A stretch of DNA of 64,000 bases from JAEUIE01 sp046350055 (GCA_046350055.1 JAXMBC010000001.1:2728001-2792000); one strand, 5' to 3'. Positions 49,654-58,968 are shown, numbered from the stretch's first letter. Made by a program: numbers and translations. Notes: generated by a model from the sequence alone, not told the origin.

Positions 49654-51324
49654 TTACAGTTGATAACACTTCTGCAGTACATTCCTGACCTCATCCACCG
49701 GCATCACCAGGATGAGAGTCTGGCCTGCGGTGATCGGTTCCTGGCGTTGACTTGCTTTGGCGAGTATCCAGCAGCCCAGCCTCGTCACCAGTTCATCGGC
49801 ACAGCGGTTAAGTATGCCCTGCGCCGTGTTGCTTACGGCCACTTCCATCACCAGGTACAGCGTCTGATCCAGCCAGAAGAGATTGAGAATACGGTCGCCA
49901 AACAGGGGCAGTACGAAAGCGGGTGCAATCAATTGTGGCAGGGCCATGGCATACCGAACACCTGCTGTCTGCTTCAGTGCACTTGCAAGAGCAGCATCAT
50001 CCAGGCGAAGAATGACGCGCAGTTTGGGGTTCTGCTCGCGGGCAAGAAGGCCAATCTCAACATTGGCTAGGTCACTGCTTGTCGCTGAAACCAGTGCCCG
50101 TGAACGTGCGACGTTGGCTCGTTGCAGCGAAGCGGGAACGGTGCCATCGCTCAGCAGCACCGTCGCTCCCAGTTGGCGGGCCGCTGCGACGAAGCGCCCG
50201 CCTTCCATCTTCTCCAGAACCACCACGGGCACTTTTTGCTCACGCAAAGCTTCCACCACACGCATACCGACAGTTCCGAGGCCACAGAGAACGATGTGTC
50301 CCGATTCTGGAATACGACTGATGGAGAGTACACCGCGGAGCCTGGCTCGTACCAGATAATTGGTGAGTAAAGCGGTGAAGGCTGCAGTCAGGAGCAAACC
50401 GGAGAGTTTGAGGAAGCTGATGAACACATGTTGCCAGGGAGCAGGGTAGTCCTGCTCACGCAGGTCTGCCGAGGTGACCATGATGTTGAGCGTGCGAAAG
50501 AGGCCACGCGGCAGGGTATCGGCCAGGCCGCTGAGCCAGCAGATGACGCTGCCGGTGAAGATGACGCTGAAGAAGACGATGGCTGCCAGCTTGACGGGCC
50601 ACTCGATCTCGGTGATGGTGGACCAGAGGGTGCGGCCGAAGCGTTTGAACATGCCAGCCCACTCAGCGATGGACTTGTCACCCTGGGCCAGTACTTTCAC
50701 CTGGGCCAGTTTCTCCACTGGTCCTGCGACCAGCAATTGCTGCTGGGCTTGTAACTTTTCCTGCTCCGGTAATCGCTGCAACAGACTGATCCCCGGGTGC
50801 TCGCGAATCAGGTCTTGAGGAGTTGATTGCTGCAGTATGCTATCGTGCTCTACTTCGATGCGTTCAATCTGCCAATCGCTTTCGCCTGAATGGAAGCGGG
50901 TCAGCACGTCGCCGGAGAGTGCTGTGGTGGCCAGCAATGGCCCCGAAAGTCGGGAGGAAGAGAGAGCCACCACATGGTTGATGGTCTTGCTGAGCTTGTT
51001 GACAAGATTGTCATTGAAAAGTCGTACGATGATGCGGATCGTGGGATGAAGCCGACGGATTTCCAGGCAGGCGGCCAGGTTGTTGAGATCATCATTGGCA
51101 AGCAGGATGATTCCACGGGCTTCGTGCAGCCTGGCTTTTTCGAGTGTGGCTGGATCGCGATAGCTGCCTGCGATGAACTCCACCCCTTGGAGTTGTGGAT
51201 CGTCCTGCCTGGCTTTGGAATCGATGGCGATTACCTTCCAGCCCAGGGCCACGCAATACTTCAGCACGGGCCAGCCGACCCGCCCCAAGCCGCAGACAAT
51301 CACCGGCCCCGCATGGGAGTACAT
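49654..51324 (-). CDS. RCK-pore-RCK (TrkA-N) membrane protein
   Basis: A 556-residue protein. An N-terminal Rossmann/RCK domain ('VIVCGLGRVGWPVLKY', 8-23) is followed by an RCK-C-like part, then two membrane helices (about 245-265 and 297-325) with a re-entrant segment at 270-290, and a second Rossmann domain ('HIVLCGLGTVGMRVVEAL', 343-360). This is an RCK-pore-RCK layout. The segment where a K+ channel has T-V-G-Y-G reads 'RTLNIMVTSADLR' (277-289), so ion selectivity is unclear. AGGAAG six bases upstream supports the start. It probably senses a nucleotide or redox ligand and gates ion flow. Confidence 0.83.
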   Translation of the reverse strand: MYSHAGPVIVCGLGRVGWPVLKYCVALGWKVIAIDSKARQDDPQLQGVEFIAGSYRDPATLEKARLHEARGIILLANDDLNNLAACLEIRRLHPTIRIIVRLFNDNLVNKLSKTINHVVALSSSRLSGPLLATTALSGDVLTRFHSGESDWQIERIEVEHDSILQQSTPQDLIREHPGISLLQRLPEQEKLQAQQQLLVAGPVEKLAQVKVLAQGDKSIAEWAGMFKRFGRTLWSTITEIEWPVKLAAIVFFSVIFTGSVICWLSGLADTLPRGLFRTLNIMVTSADLREQDYPAPWQHVFISFLKLSGLLLTAAFTALLTNYLVRARLRGVLSISRIPESGHIVLCGLGTVGMRVVEALREQKVPVVVLEKMEGGRFVAAARQLGATVLLSDGTVPASLQRANVARSRALVSATSSDLANVEIGLLAREQNPKLRVILRLDDAALASALKQTAGVRYAMALPQLIAPAFVLPLFGDRILNLFWLDQTLYLVMEVAVSNTAQGILNRCADELVTRLGCWILAKASQRQEPITAGQTLILVMPVDEVRNVLQKCYQL

Positions 51325-51414
51325 AGCTGCTTCCTGGTTGGATGAAGATGTTCATCACACGCAGGGATTGTTGTAGGAGGCGACAAGGTGCTTGTGCTAG
51401 CTGAAGTGAATGCA

Positions 51415-51441
51415 AAAGGGAGAACACCTTGTTCTCCCTTT
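51415..51441 (-). terminator. Stem-loop after the DUF4139-like gene
   Basis: A perfect 12-bp stem (51415-51426 with 51430-51441, 3-base loop) lies 18 bases past the stop codon on the minus strand, with only a short T run. The same hairpin could also act on the other strand. Confidence 0.55.
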
Positions 51442-51458
51442 GCAGCAATAGCGGCTAT

Positions 51459-53114
51459 TTAGAAATGAACCAGCACCGTGTACTGGAACTTGATCACTCG
51501 TTCCTCATTGGGCTTGAGATTGATTGTCCAGGTCAGCTCGTTGCGTTTATTCACGGTCCACACCCCTTCTTCGCGGAGGTCGATCCTGGGGTCACCATCA
51601 CCCTTAATGTAGTCGCCGGAGAACTGGCGTTTCGCGATCATCTTGACGTCGGCGGGGCGGTGATTGCAAAGCCGCAATTCGCCGTTTACCGTAGCCCGAC
51701 GAAAGCGCTGGCCACCGATGTAGATGATGTCACGTTCAGCGACACCATTGGCCCCGGTCTGGTTTTCGTACTCGACATGCTTGGCCCGGATACTCAGAGC
51801 TTTGTTCACACGCAGTGTGGCTTCCTCGATCTTGTTGGTCCACAACACCTGCCGCTGACCACTGAAAGTGCCAGCGGTGGTGACCGTGGCAGGTGCGGTG
51901 GTCATGGGGAAGGGCAGCGGATTCTTGAACTTGAGAGCATCCCAGACATCGTCCTGCAGCGGTTCCCCGGTGTTGGGGTCAACTCGACGATTGTTGCGAC
52001 CCTGGTGGTTGCCCCACTCATCGCGGTTGTCGGGGATGGTCCAGTCGACGATGCGTTCGTAGTCGGTAGATGCCTGGCCTGTGACCAGGGCGAGAGCGGA
52101 GCCTTTCTTGAGTGTGCGTTTGCCAATGGAATGATAGTTGAGATCGATGGTGTCCCCCAGGTTGGGAGCGACTTCCGGGGCAGCTGCACCTCCACCACCA
52201 GGTGCACGCATCTGGTATGCTGCGTTCTGCATCATGATCTGCTGTTCGTATTGGCCACCCCGACTGTTGAGTTGTTGAAAGAAGCGTGCCCAGGTCTGCG
52301 AAGCAGCCAGCGGTGAGATCACCTGGCTGAATTGCACGCTGGGGTAGCCACTGATCAGTGAGACTTCAGTATCTGACAAGTCGGCTAATTCATTGCGAAT
52401 GACGGCATGCTGCTCGATAGTCAACGACTTGCCGGTCGTCAGATCGACCTTGTAACTTGGTGCCCAGGAGAGACCATGGGCCAGATAACTGATCTGGGCA
52501 TTCCCTGCTTTAGCACCATCCCCAGATACGAGGATAAGCACTGGTTTCTTTTGTGTACGAGGATCTGCTTTAGGTTCCCCCTCGACTTCCAGACCACCAA
52601 TATCACTCTGATCGACGTAAGCAATGCCTTTCTCAGTCTTGAGGATGAGGAATCGGCTGGTTGGTTCTGGCGGAGGACGGTAGCCTGAGTATTCAGGAGG
52701 CGGGTCGATGCTTTCTTCCTTTTCCTTCTTCGGTGGTGCCTGCACCACGCCTGTAGTCACCGTCTTGCCATCGCGGCTGCGAATAGTGACTTTCAGACCA
52801 TGGAGTTCCACCGGCAGATTGGTGCCCAGGGGGGCAGGGGTGGGCAGGGTCGATTCCCGCATCTCGACGCGTGATTCGGTCAGCCCGTTGCTTTCCACCC
52901 AATAGGTGCCGTGAATTGGTTCGGGGACATCGGTTATGCGATAGCTGCCCGTACCATCCAGGGCGACCTGCCGCTTGACGACCGCCAGGCCGTTCTTGAA
53001 GAGTGCAACCGAGACGACTTTGGTTTTGACTTCCTTCTCCGGTCCGGCTTCCGTAGCCATGGACATGCTCATTAAACACACCGCCACCGCTACTGCTATC
53101 CAGATACGCCTCAT
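51459..53114 (-). CDS. Exported DUF4139-like protein
   Basis: A 551-residue protein with a signal peptide (MRRIWIAVAVAVCLMSMSMATEAG). The mature start 'KTKVVSVALFKNGLAVVKRQVALDGTGSYRI' and 'AQISYLAHGLSWAPSYKVDLTTGKSLTIEQHAVIRNELADLSDTEVSLISGYPSVQFSQ' are the usual opening and middle of DUF4139 proteins, which are related to the mucoidy inhibitor A family. The C-terminus 'RNELTWTINLKPNEERVIKFQYTVLVHF' is also typical. A Gly/Pro/Ala insert (about 300-320) is not conserved. GGAGAT six bases upstream supports the start. Function unknown. Confidence 0.85.
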   Translation of the reverse strand: MRRIWIAVAVAVCLMSMSMATEAGPEKEVKTKVVSVALFKNGLAVVKRQVALDGTGSYRITDVPEPIHGTYWVESNGLTESRVEMRESTLPTPAPLGTNLPVELHGLKVTIRSRDGKTVTTGVVQAPPKKEKEESIDPPPEYSGYRPPPEPTSRFLILKTEKGIAYVDQSDIGGLEVEGEPKADPRTQKKPVLILVSGDGAKAGNAQISYLAHGLSWAPSYKVDLTTGKSLTIEQHAVIRNELADLSDTEVSLISGYPSVQFSQVISPLAASQTWARFFQQLNSRGGQYEQQIMMQNAAYQMRAPGGGGAAAPEVAPNLGDTIDLNYHSIGKRTLKKGSALALVTGQASTDYERIVDWTIPDNRDEWGNHQGRNNRRVDPNTGEPLQDDVWDALKFKNPLPFPMTTAPATVTTAGTFSGQRQVLWTNKIEEATLRVNKALSIRAKHVEYENQTGANGVAERDIIYIGGQRFRRATVNGELRLCNHRPADVKMIAKRQFSGDYIKGDGDPRIDLREEGVWTVNKRNELTWTINLKPNEERVIKFQYTVLVHF

Positions 53115-53204
53115 GGCCAGATCTCCGAACGTGGTTACTGCTTGTTAGAGTAACGACGAAGAGTGCCATACGACAGATTGAGTTTTCTTTACGAGAGGTG
53201 TCTG

Positions 53205-53966
53205 CTAATACACCATCGCGGGATAGATGGAGGGGATGTCCTGCAGTATCACTGGTTCATGGGCTATACCTTCCCCTCGCCATTCCCGCACAGACAATCT
53301 TTCATGGCGGAGTTCCAGATAGGTGCAGGCATCGTCTACCCACGACCCGGAATTCACGTAGCGGATACCATGGTGATCCACTTCATCGCAGGCGTAATGG
53401 GTATGACCCAGAATGACACCGGCAAAACCTCTGCAACGGGCATCAGCCAGGGCCTTCTGTCGGACTGCTGCTTCGATACCGAGCAGGCTCTTACTTTGCC
53501 GCTTCAGCCAGCGAGACGTGGGCTGATGCCAGCGCTGCGTTTGCCGATAGACTGCCTCTGCGACACAGCCCAGGCGAGTCATGTTGAGTGTCTGGTCATA
53601 CTGATCGCCATGCAGGAGCAGGAAACGCTCTCCATCCACCATAAGTGTCATTTCAGTCAGCATTTCCACTTTGAGCATTTCGCTCAGCAACTGCCTGCTG
53701 CGACACTGGGGGGCGGCTCGCCTGGGGCGATCATGGTTGCCTTGTACAAAGACGAGTCGTTCTTCCGATGCGAGTTGTTTCAGACGATCGATGACAGTCC
53801 AGTCAGCCTGCTGGTACTGTTCGAAGTTGAAGTGGTCAACGATGTCACCATTCAGGATGATGTGTGAAAACGACCGTATTGATGATGAAGCAAGTCGCTG
53901 GAGCAGAAAAGGGTGCTGGCAGTTCCGTACACCCAGATGCAGATCGCTGAGAATGAGAGCATGCAT
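53205..53966 (-). CDS. LpxH-like metallophosphoesterase
   Basis: A 253-residue calcineurin-type phosphoesterase with the full metal-ligand set: 'LSDLHLG' (D8, H10), 'NGDIVDHF', 'GNHD', 'LLHGDQYD' and 'GHTHYA'. The 'DLHLG ... GDIVDHF' start is that of LpxH/LpxI-type UDP-2,3-diacylglucosamine hydrolases and related YkuE-type enzymes. A membrane-binding C-terminal segment is not obvious. AGGAG lies about nine bases before the ATG. Lipid A synthesis is a plausible role but the substrate is not settled by the sequence. Confidence 0.85.
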   Translation of the reverse strand: MHALILSDLHLGVRNCQHPFLLQRLASSSIRSFSHIILNGDIVDHFNFEQYQQADWTVIDRLKQLASEERLVFVQGNHDRPRRAAPQCRSRQLLSEMLKVEMLTEMTLMVDGERFLLLHGDQYDQTLNMTRLGCVAEAVYRQTQRWHQPTSRWLKRQSKSLLGIEAAVRQKALADARCRGFAGVILGHTHYACDEVDHHGIRYVNSGSWVDDACTYLELRHERLSVREWRGEGIAHEPVILQDIPSIYPAMVY

Positions 53967-54105
53967 CCTGCAGTCTCCTGTGCCAGAATGGAGATAGTGT
54001 TCCTATCGACATTCTTTAACAGGCAGCAATGAAGATGCGATGTGGGTTACGTGGAAGCTTGTGCAAGAATAATGCACTAATTCGTTGATGACTTCCAGCA
54101 ACTGG

Positions 54106-54465
54106 CTACTTACTGCCAGCTGCTGTGGGCTGTACGGGCTCCTGAAATTGAGGAGCGATGGCAACATAGGGTTTGCCCAGCCACTTCTTGATCAGGATCA
54201 ACTCACCTGCGTCATTTCCCTCGATGGCGTGACCGAGGAACTGCAGCGCATAACCACCCACAAACAGTGCTGCAGCCCATCCCCACATTGCAAGGGAAGC
54301 TGCGTCGAGCATCAGCGGAATAATGGCCAGAATAGTCATGGGGATGCCGACCATATGCAGCGCGAAACTGACAGGGTTCTGGTGGCGTTTCATCCACTCC
54401 CGCAGCCAGGTCGGTCCGAAGGGCGAAGGTACCCAGGGTGATCGTCGTGATCCCGTCTCAGCCAT
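54106..54465 (-). CDS. Mpo1-like (DUF962) membrane protein
   Basis: A 119-residue protein from ATG 54465; the upstream TTG at 54486 is unlikely. The DUF962 pattern is clear: 'RHQNPVSFALHMVGIPMTILAIIPLM' and 'GYALQFLGHAIEGNDAGELI', with the conserved H-x-x-G and G-H-x-x-E-G-N. In yeast, Mpo1 is a dioxygenase of 2-hydroxy fatty acids; the conserved His residues are kept here, so a lipid-oxidation role is possible. Two helices (about 35-55 and 59-78) suggest membrane association. The gene stands alone with AGAGGGA about 11 bases upstream. Confidence 0.82.
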   Translation of the reverse strand: MAETGSRRSPWVPSPFGPTWLREWMKRHQNPVSFALHMVGIPMTILAIIPLMLDAASLAMWGWAAALFVGGYALQFLGHAIEGNDAGELILIKKWLGKPYVAIAPQFQEPVQPTAAGSK

Positions 54466-54595
54466 TTGTACACAGTCCCTCTGCAAACATCATACGAACA
54501 GTATAAATGGAATCAGATCAATGACGAGTCACTAGGCCGGGATTTGACTAATCCGCCCGGTAGGCGATGGAATCTGTGACGATCAGCGAATTTGG

Positions 54596-54637
54596 GTACT
54601 CGAGTTGCCTGTGCAGATTGCGTCAACAGTCGAGTAC
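54596..54637. terminator. Stem-loop downstream of the subtilase gene
   Basis: GTACTCGA-GTTG (54596-54607) pairs with CAAC-(AG)-TCGAGTAC (54624-54637), a 12-bp stem with a two-base bulge and a 16-base loop. It lies 24 bases past the stop of the minus-strand protease gene. It may terminate that transcript. Confidence 0.45.
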
Positions 54638-54660
54638 TTATAGCTGGACATCAAAGACTT

Positions 54661-57015
54661 TTAACGAAGCCGTGCAGGTGGCAAACGCAACTGCTCCTGC
54701 CAGGCTTTGAGCAGTTGCTGCTTTTGCTGCTGGATCGCAGGTTTGTAGGCCAGTGGCTGGCCGCTCATGACTTGTGGAGCTGAATTAACAGCAATGTTGA
54801 CTGTGGCGGACACGCTTAATGGTTTGACATCTGGTACAGCACTAGTAGTTGCCCGGGAGTTGGTCGAGGCTAACGCCTGGAGTATAGCGGGTGCCGTTAT
54901 GGTGGTCTTTGGTTTGACAGAACTGATGCCACTGGAGCCGGCGCTGGCATCAAAGGTGAGAGACCAGCTGAGCAGTGTGCCACGGTCGCCCTTGGCCTTG
55001 TCTTCGACTACCAGATTCCAGGTTCCAGCTGTTGACTGGTTCTTGAAGAGAGCCAGTGCCTGTTCCGGACGAAAACTGCCTGTGAACAAGCCGGTGCCTT
55101 GCAGAATGGATTTGGCAGCAGTGTCATCGAAGATAGTGTTGCTATAGCCTTTGCCACCACCGCCCCGGCGGCTGGCAAGGATGATCTCCACTCCAGAAGG
55201 GCTGCGGAGTTTGATGACCAGGTCTGACATCCAGCCATGAGAGACATTGATCTGCACTCGCACTGCACCAATCAGCATGCTGTCAGTCACCGTGATCGGT
55301 GCAAGGGTGGTGCTATAGTCGTTCAAAGCCAGGGGAACATTGGTAGCGGCGTAGGTATTGGTTGCGGTGTAAGTCACCGTGCCTGTGTAACGGTCGGCGG
55401 GCTGCTCGCCATTGGTGGCATTGTTATTCTGATTCAATGCATTGCCCGCGAGGTCGAGAATACCCGTATCCAGTGTCAGACTGTAATTGCCAGTTCGTGT
55501 CTGCCCGGCAAAGAGAATGTCAAATTGCGTATTGCTTCCTGACACAGCCTGCACGCTGTTGATCGTCAGACTGCCCAGCGGGCCAGTAAGATTCAGAACA
55601 TCATTGATTCCAAAGCTGCCAGCTTGAATCGCTTCATTGAAGGTGACACGCATGCCAATGAGTTTGCTGTTGCTGATCAGGTTGGTGAGCCCGATCACCC
55701 TGGCGCCTGTCAGGTCCGGTGTTGGTGGAGGAGGTACCACAGGAACGCTGGTGACTGCAGCGCCCACGTTCAGCCGGCCGCCCTTGATCTTGCCATTCAG
55801 TGTTGTCAGGTTGTCTGCAGTGCTTAGCACCCGCTGAATCACTTGCTGTGCACTCCAGGACGGGTTCTGATCCCTCACCAGTGCGATGGCCCCCGTCACG
55901 AAGGGAGTAGCCATGGAGGTGCCGCTCATGTACCCATATCTGCCGCCCGGCAGGGTGCTGTAAATGCCTGATCCCGGAGCTGCAATCTCGACAGACTGGC
56001 CATAGTTCGACCAGGTAGCAAGGCGGTTCGTGCTTTCCAGGGCAGCGACGGTGACAACGTTATCCAGTGCGTAACTGCCAGGATACAGCTTGTAAGTGTC
56101 GGCATTCTGACCCAGGTTACCTGCAGCAGCGACATAAATGTGTCCCGCCAGCCCCGCATTGCGGATGCCTGCTTCCAGGGCAGAGTCGTAAGCAGGGGAA
56201 GTCCACGAGTTATTCGAGATGGTGGCACCCATCTGAACAGCGTAGTTCAAGGCCTTGAGGGCAGCGCTGGTGGAACCTTTGCCATTGGCATCCAGAAAGC
56301 GGAGGGCCATGATTTTGACGTTCCAATTCACGCCCGTCACACCGATGCCATTATTTCCCACCGCCCCGAGAATACCTGCTACATGTGTGCCATGGCCATT
56401 CTGGTCCATGGGATTACCATTGTTGTTGACGAAGTTGTAACCGTAGTAGTCATCCGTGTAGCCGTTGCCGTCGTCATCGATGCCGTTGCCTGCGATCTCG
56501 TTGGTGTTACGCCACATGTTGGCAGCGAGATCGGGATGAGTGTAGTCCACCCCGGTGTCAATTACCGCAACAATGGTGCGTCCGCTGCCCGTGGTGCTGT
56601 CCCATGCCCTGGGTGCATTGATGGTGGAATTCGGGGCAGAAGGATTAGTGATGGCCCACTGCTGATTCAATTGCGGATCATTGGGCAGGGCTTCCGCTTC
56701 AATAATGTAATCGGGCTGAGCAGAGAGGACACGCGGGTCGGCACTGTACGCGGCGATGGCATCTGACAGGCTGATGTTCCCGGGCACTTGCACTTCAAAC
56801 AGACCAGGCACCAGACTCAATTCACTTGTCAGCGTTGTGCCTGCCAGGGCAACAGGGGTGGCTTCGGGCTTGAACTGTACCAGGAGATGATCTGGAAGAT
56901 AGCTACCTGCCTGCAGCGACCCCGTGAGACCTGTGGCTGGTTGCAAACGATCTTCCAGCGATTCACAGGCCAGGCGGACGGTGCGTACGATGGACGCTGG
57001 ACGTGGCTGGGTCAT
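54661..57015 (-). CDS. Extracellular subtilisin-type protease (S8) with P-domain and LEDR motif
   Basis: A 784-residue protein. The catalytic triad is D153 ('AVIDTGVDYTHPD'), H208 ('NGHGTHVAG') and S367 ('SGTSMATP'). An I9-like propeptide (about 35-110) precedes it. After the catalytic domain come a Pro-rich hinge, an Ig-like domain (about 440-540, 'MRVTFNEAIQAGSFGINDVLNLTGP') and a P/Homo B domain (about 560-690: 'VRVQINVSHGWMSDLVIKLRSPSGVEIIL', 'GTWNLVVEDKAKGDRGTLLSWSLTF'). The N-terminus has SLEDRLQPATG (19-29) but no hydrophobic signal. Likely secreted and self-activated. Confidence 0.92.
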   Translation of the reverse strand: MTQPRPASIVRTVRLACESLEDRLQPATGLTGSLQAGSYLPDHLLVQFKPEATPVALAGTTLTSELSLVPGLFEVQVPGNISLSDAIAAYSADPRVLSAQPDYIIEAEALPNDPQLNQQWAITNPSAPNSTINAPRAWDSTTGSGRTIVAVIDTGVDYTHPDLAANMWRNTNEIAGNGIDDDGNGYTDDYYGYNFVNNNGNPMDQNGHGTHVAGILGAVGNNGIGVTGVNWNVKIMALRFLDANGKGSTSAALKALNYAVQMGATISNNSWTSPAYDSALEAGIRNAGLAGHIYVAAAGNLGQNADTYKLYPGSYALDNVVTVAALESTNRLATWSNYGQSVEIAAPGSGIYSTLPGGRYGYMSGTSMATPFVTGAIALVRDQNPSWSAQQVIQRVLSTADNLTTLNGKIKGGRLNVGAAVTSVPVVPPPPTPDLTGARVIGLTNLISNSKLIGMRVTFNEAIQAGSFGINDVLNLTGPLGSLTINSVQAVSGSNTQFDILFAGQTRTGNYSLTLDTGILDLAGNALNQNNNATNGEQPADRYTGTVTYTATNTYAATNVPLALNDYSTTLAPITVTDSMLIGAVRVQINVSHGWMSDLVIKLRSPSGVEIILASRRGGGGKGYSNTIFDDTAAKSILQGTGLFTGSFRPEQALALFKNQSTAGTWNLVVEDKAKGDRGTLLSWSLTFDASAGSSGISSVKPKTTITAPAILQALASTNSRATTSAVPDVKPLSVSATVNIAVNSAPQVMSGQPLAYKPAIQQQKQQLLKAWQEQLRLPPARLR

Positions 57016-57259
57016 GCCAGTCTCCTTACAGGCAAGCAGTCAACGGAATCGTGCAACTACTGGATCATGACCCCGAAATGGAGCGATGCCACTGCGTTAT
57101 TTCAATTGTGCATGGAGTTTCAGCGACGATCCCTACAGTCGTGAGAGACAGGCCGATTGTTCAGAACAAGGAAGGGATTGAGGTTTCGGTGGAAGGGCAG
57201 ATTTTGAGGAATGCCCGATGCTCTACTCGGATGGGCGTGGGCGTTTTGTACTTTTCGAC

Positions 57260-58048
57260 TCAAGTTGGCAGTGTCGGCGTTGTCCAGGGCCACGTATTCA
57301 TCTGCTGCAGACGTACGGGGTCGGTTAGGTTGAAATGGAGTGGTGTTACGGTTATGAAGCGATTCGCCAGGTCGCGTACATCGCTTTCCCCTACGTCGGG
57401 CGGGCAGTTGACATCGGAAGCAATCCAGAAATAGGTGCGGCCACGCGGGTCAGTGCGCCGGTCATACTTTTCGTCGTAGGGGGCAGTGCCCTGAGCAGCC
57501 ACTTTGACGCCGAGCGGCGGACCATCATCCAGTGCAGGGATATTCACGTTGAACAGTTCCCCAGCCCGAGGCTGCTGGGCAAGAATCTGCTCAACCATTT
57601 GCCTGCCCAGGACTGCAGCCTTGGGGAAGTTGAGCCGGGGGGGCTTTTTGTACTCCAGCGAAACCGCAATGCTGGTAATCCCGAAGAAAGCACCTTCGAT
57701 GGCAGCAGCCACTGTGCCGGAGTAGAGTACGTTGATGCCTGCGTTTGAGCCGGCATTAATGCCGCTGACAACCAGATCGGGTCGCTGGGGCAGCAGTTGG
57801 GTGATGGCGAGTTTTACACAATCCGCTGGTCGACCTTCTACGCCCCAGCCGATGCGCTGATGGTGCTCATCAAACACTTCCTGCACCAGTAAAGGCTGCA
57901 TCAGTGTGATGGAATGGCCAACGGCGCTTTGTTCTGTTGCAGGGGCGACGACAGTCACGTTTCCCACGTGCCGGAGCTCTTCCAGCAGTGCCCGGAGTCC
58001 CGGGGCGAAGATGCCATCATCATTGGTCAGCAGGATATTCAAGGGCAT
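57260..58048 (-). CDS. surE: 5'/3'-nucleotidase SurE
   Basis: A 262-residue stationary-phase survival phosphatase. The family start 'NILLTNDDGIFAPGLRALLEEL' (metal ligands D9, D10), 'VVAPATEQSAVGHSITL', 'WGVEGRPADCVKLAI', 'LVVSGINAGSNAGINVLYSGTVAAAIEGAF' and 'SDVRDLANRFITVTPLHFNLT' are all present. It hydrolyses nucleoside monophosphates and short polyphosphates. No clear ribosome site. The gene follows the coiled-coil protein gene on the same strand by 26 bases, so they may be co-transcribed. Confidence 0.95.
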   Translation of the reverse strand: MPLNILLTNDDGIFAPGLRALLEELRHVGNVTVVAPATEQSAVGHSITLMQPLLVQEVFDEHHQRIGWGVEGRPADCVKLAITQLLPQRPDLVVSGINAGSNAGINVLYSGTVAAAIEGAFFGITSIAVSLEYKKPPRLNFPKAAVLGRQMVEQILAQQPRAGELFNVNIPALDDGPPLGVKVAAQGTAPYDEKYDRRTDPRGRTYFWIASDVNCPPDVGESDVRDLANRFITVTPLHFNLTDPVRLQQMNTWPWTTPTLPT

Positions 58049-58074
58049 AGTTCTGGCATCGTGCCGCTGGACAG

Positions 58075-58968
58075 TTATCGAGGAACAATCTGAATCGTCA
58101 GTGTTTCGGCTGTACCCAGCGTGCGAAGGGTGTTGCCCTGGATGCCAAGCACTTCATAGGTAAAGGTACCGGGTGACTTGTTGAGAGTCAGGCTGTCATA
58201 GCTTCGCAGGGTATAGAACTGGCCATCCACGATGACCGTTACACTGGCGGGATAGCTGTTGACCAGTTTAACTGCACTGGTCGCGGTTGCACTTGTTCCG
58301 GGAGGCAATGGAAGAGCCATGGAGGAACGTGTGTTGTCGGTCGGGTTCAATGAAGATCCGCCGGGACGAGTCATACGTGCCAGGTCCTGCTGTAACTTGC
58401 CAATGTCACTTTGTGCCTGGATCAAATCCCGTTCCTGGGTGTCGGTTTTCTTCTTGAGTTCGTTAAGATCGCGGGTATTGCCTTGCACCTGCAGGTTGAG
58501 TTTCGTCATATCCTGCAGTTGAGTTGAGATATCGTCCATGCGTTTGGCGATGTCGTCGAATCGCTTCATGGTGGCGTCTTGCAATTTGGTTGCTGAATCT
58601 TCCACCGGCTTCGTAGCGGGCATCAAAGCACTGGTCTGGGTAATGGTCGGCTTGGTCGTCACACCTTCCTGGTGCAGTCTCTCGCAATAGGCCTGCATAG
58701 CCTTGATCGAGTCGTTCATCGACTGGAACTGCGATTTGGTATGCTGCGTGTAGTTGGACTGACTCTCTTCGAGAGTCTTCAGTCGGTTTTTTACCTCTGC
58801 CAGTTCAGTGGTGAGCTTCGAGAGCGAATCAGCCTGAGTTGTACCTGGCTCTACAGGCTTGCTGGAGGTATTCCACCGGGTGATGGGCCCAAAGTAGCCA
58901 TCATCCTGAGCAAGGATTGCCGACGGCAGGCACAGGCACACGGTACAAAGGCTGTAGAAATGACGCAT
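58075..58968 (-). CDS. Secreted coiled-coil protein
   Basis: A 297-residue protein from ATG 58968, with GAGGAG eight bases upstream; the ATG at 58983 lacks one. It has a signal peptide (MRHFYSLCTVCLCLPSAILAQ). Residues about 35-100 and 125-200 are heptad-rich coiled coil ('LSKLTTELAEVKNRLKTLEESQSNYTQHTKSQFQSM', 'MKRFDDIAKRMDDISTQLQDMTKLNLQVQ'). The C-terminal 70 residues form a beta domain ('VKLVNSYPASVTVIVDGQFYTLRSYDSLTLNKSPGTFTYEVLGI'). No enzyme motif. Probably a periplasmic structural or adaptor protein. Confidence 0.72.
   Translation of the reverse strand: MRHFYSLCTVCLCLPSAILAQDDGYFGPITRWNTSSKPVEPGTTQADSLSKLTTELAEVKNRLKTLEESQSNYTQHTKSQFQSMNDSIKAMQAYCERLHQEGVTTKPTITQTSALMPATKPVEDSATKLQDATMKRFDDIAKRMDDISTQLQDMTKLNLQVQGNTRDLNELKKKTDTQERDLIQAQSDIGKLQQDLARMTRPGGSSLNPTDNTRSSMALPLPPGTSATATSAVKLVNSYPASVTVIVDGQFYTLRSYDSLTLNKSPGTFTYEVLGIQGNTLRTLGTAETLTIQIVPR

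Noticed and set aside
53969..53985. GTGCCA-containing stretch upstream of the LpxH-like gene considered as a minus-strand sigma-54 promoter
   Set aside because: The distance between the GG and GC elements is off by one and the -12 bases do not match.
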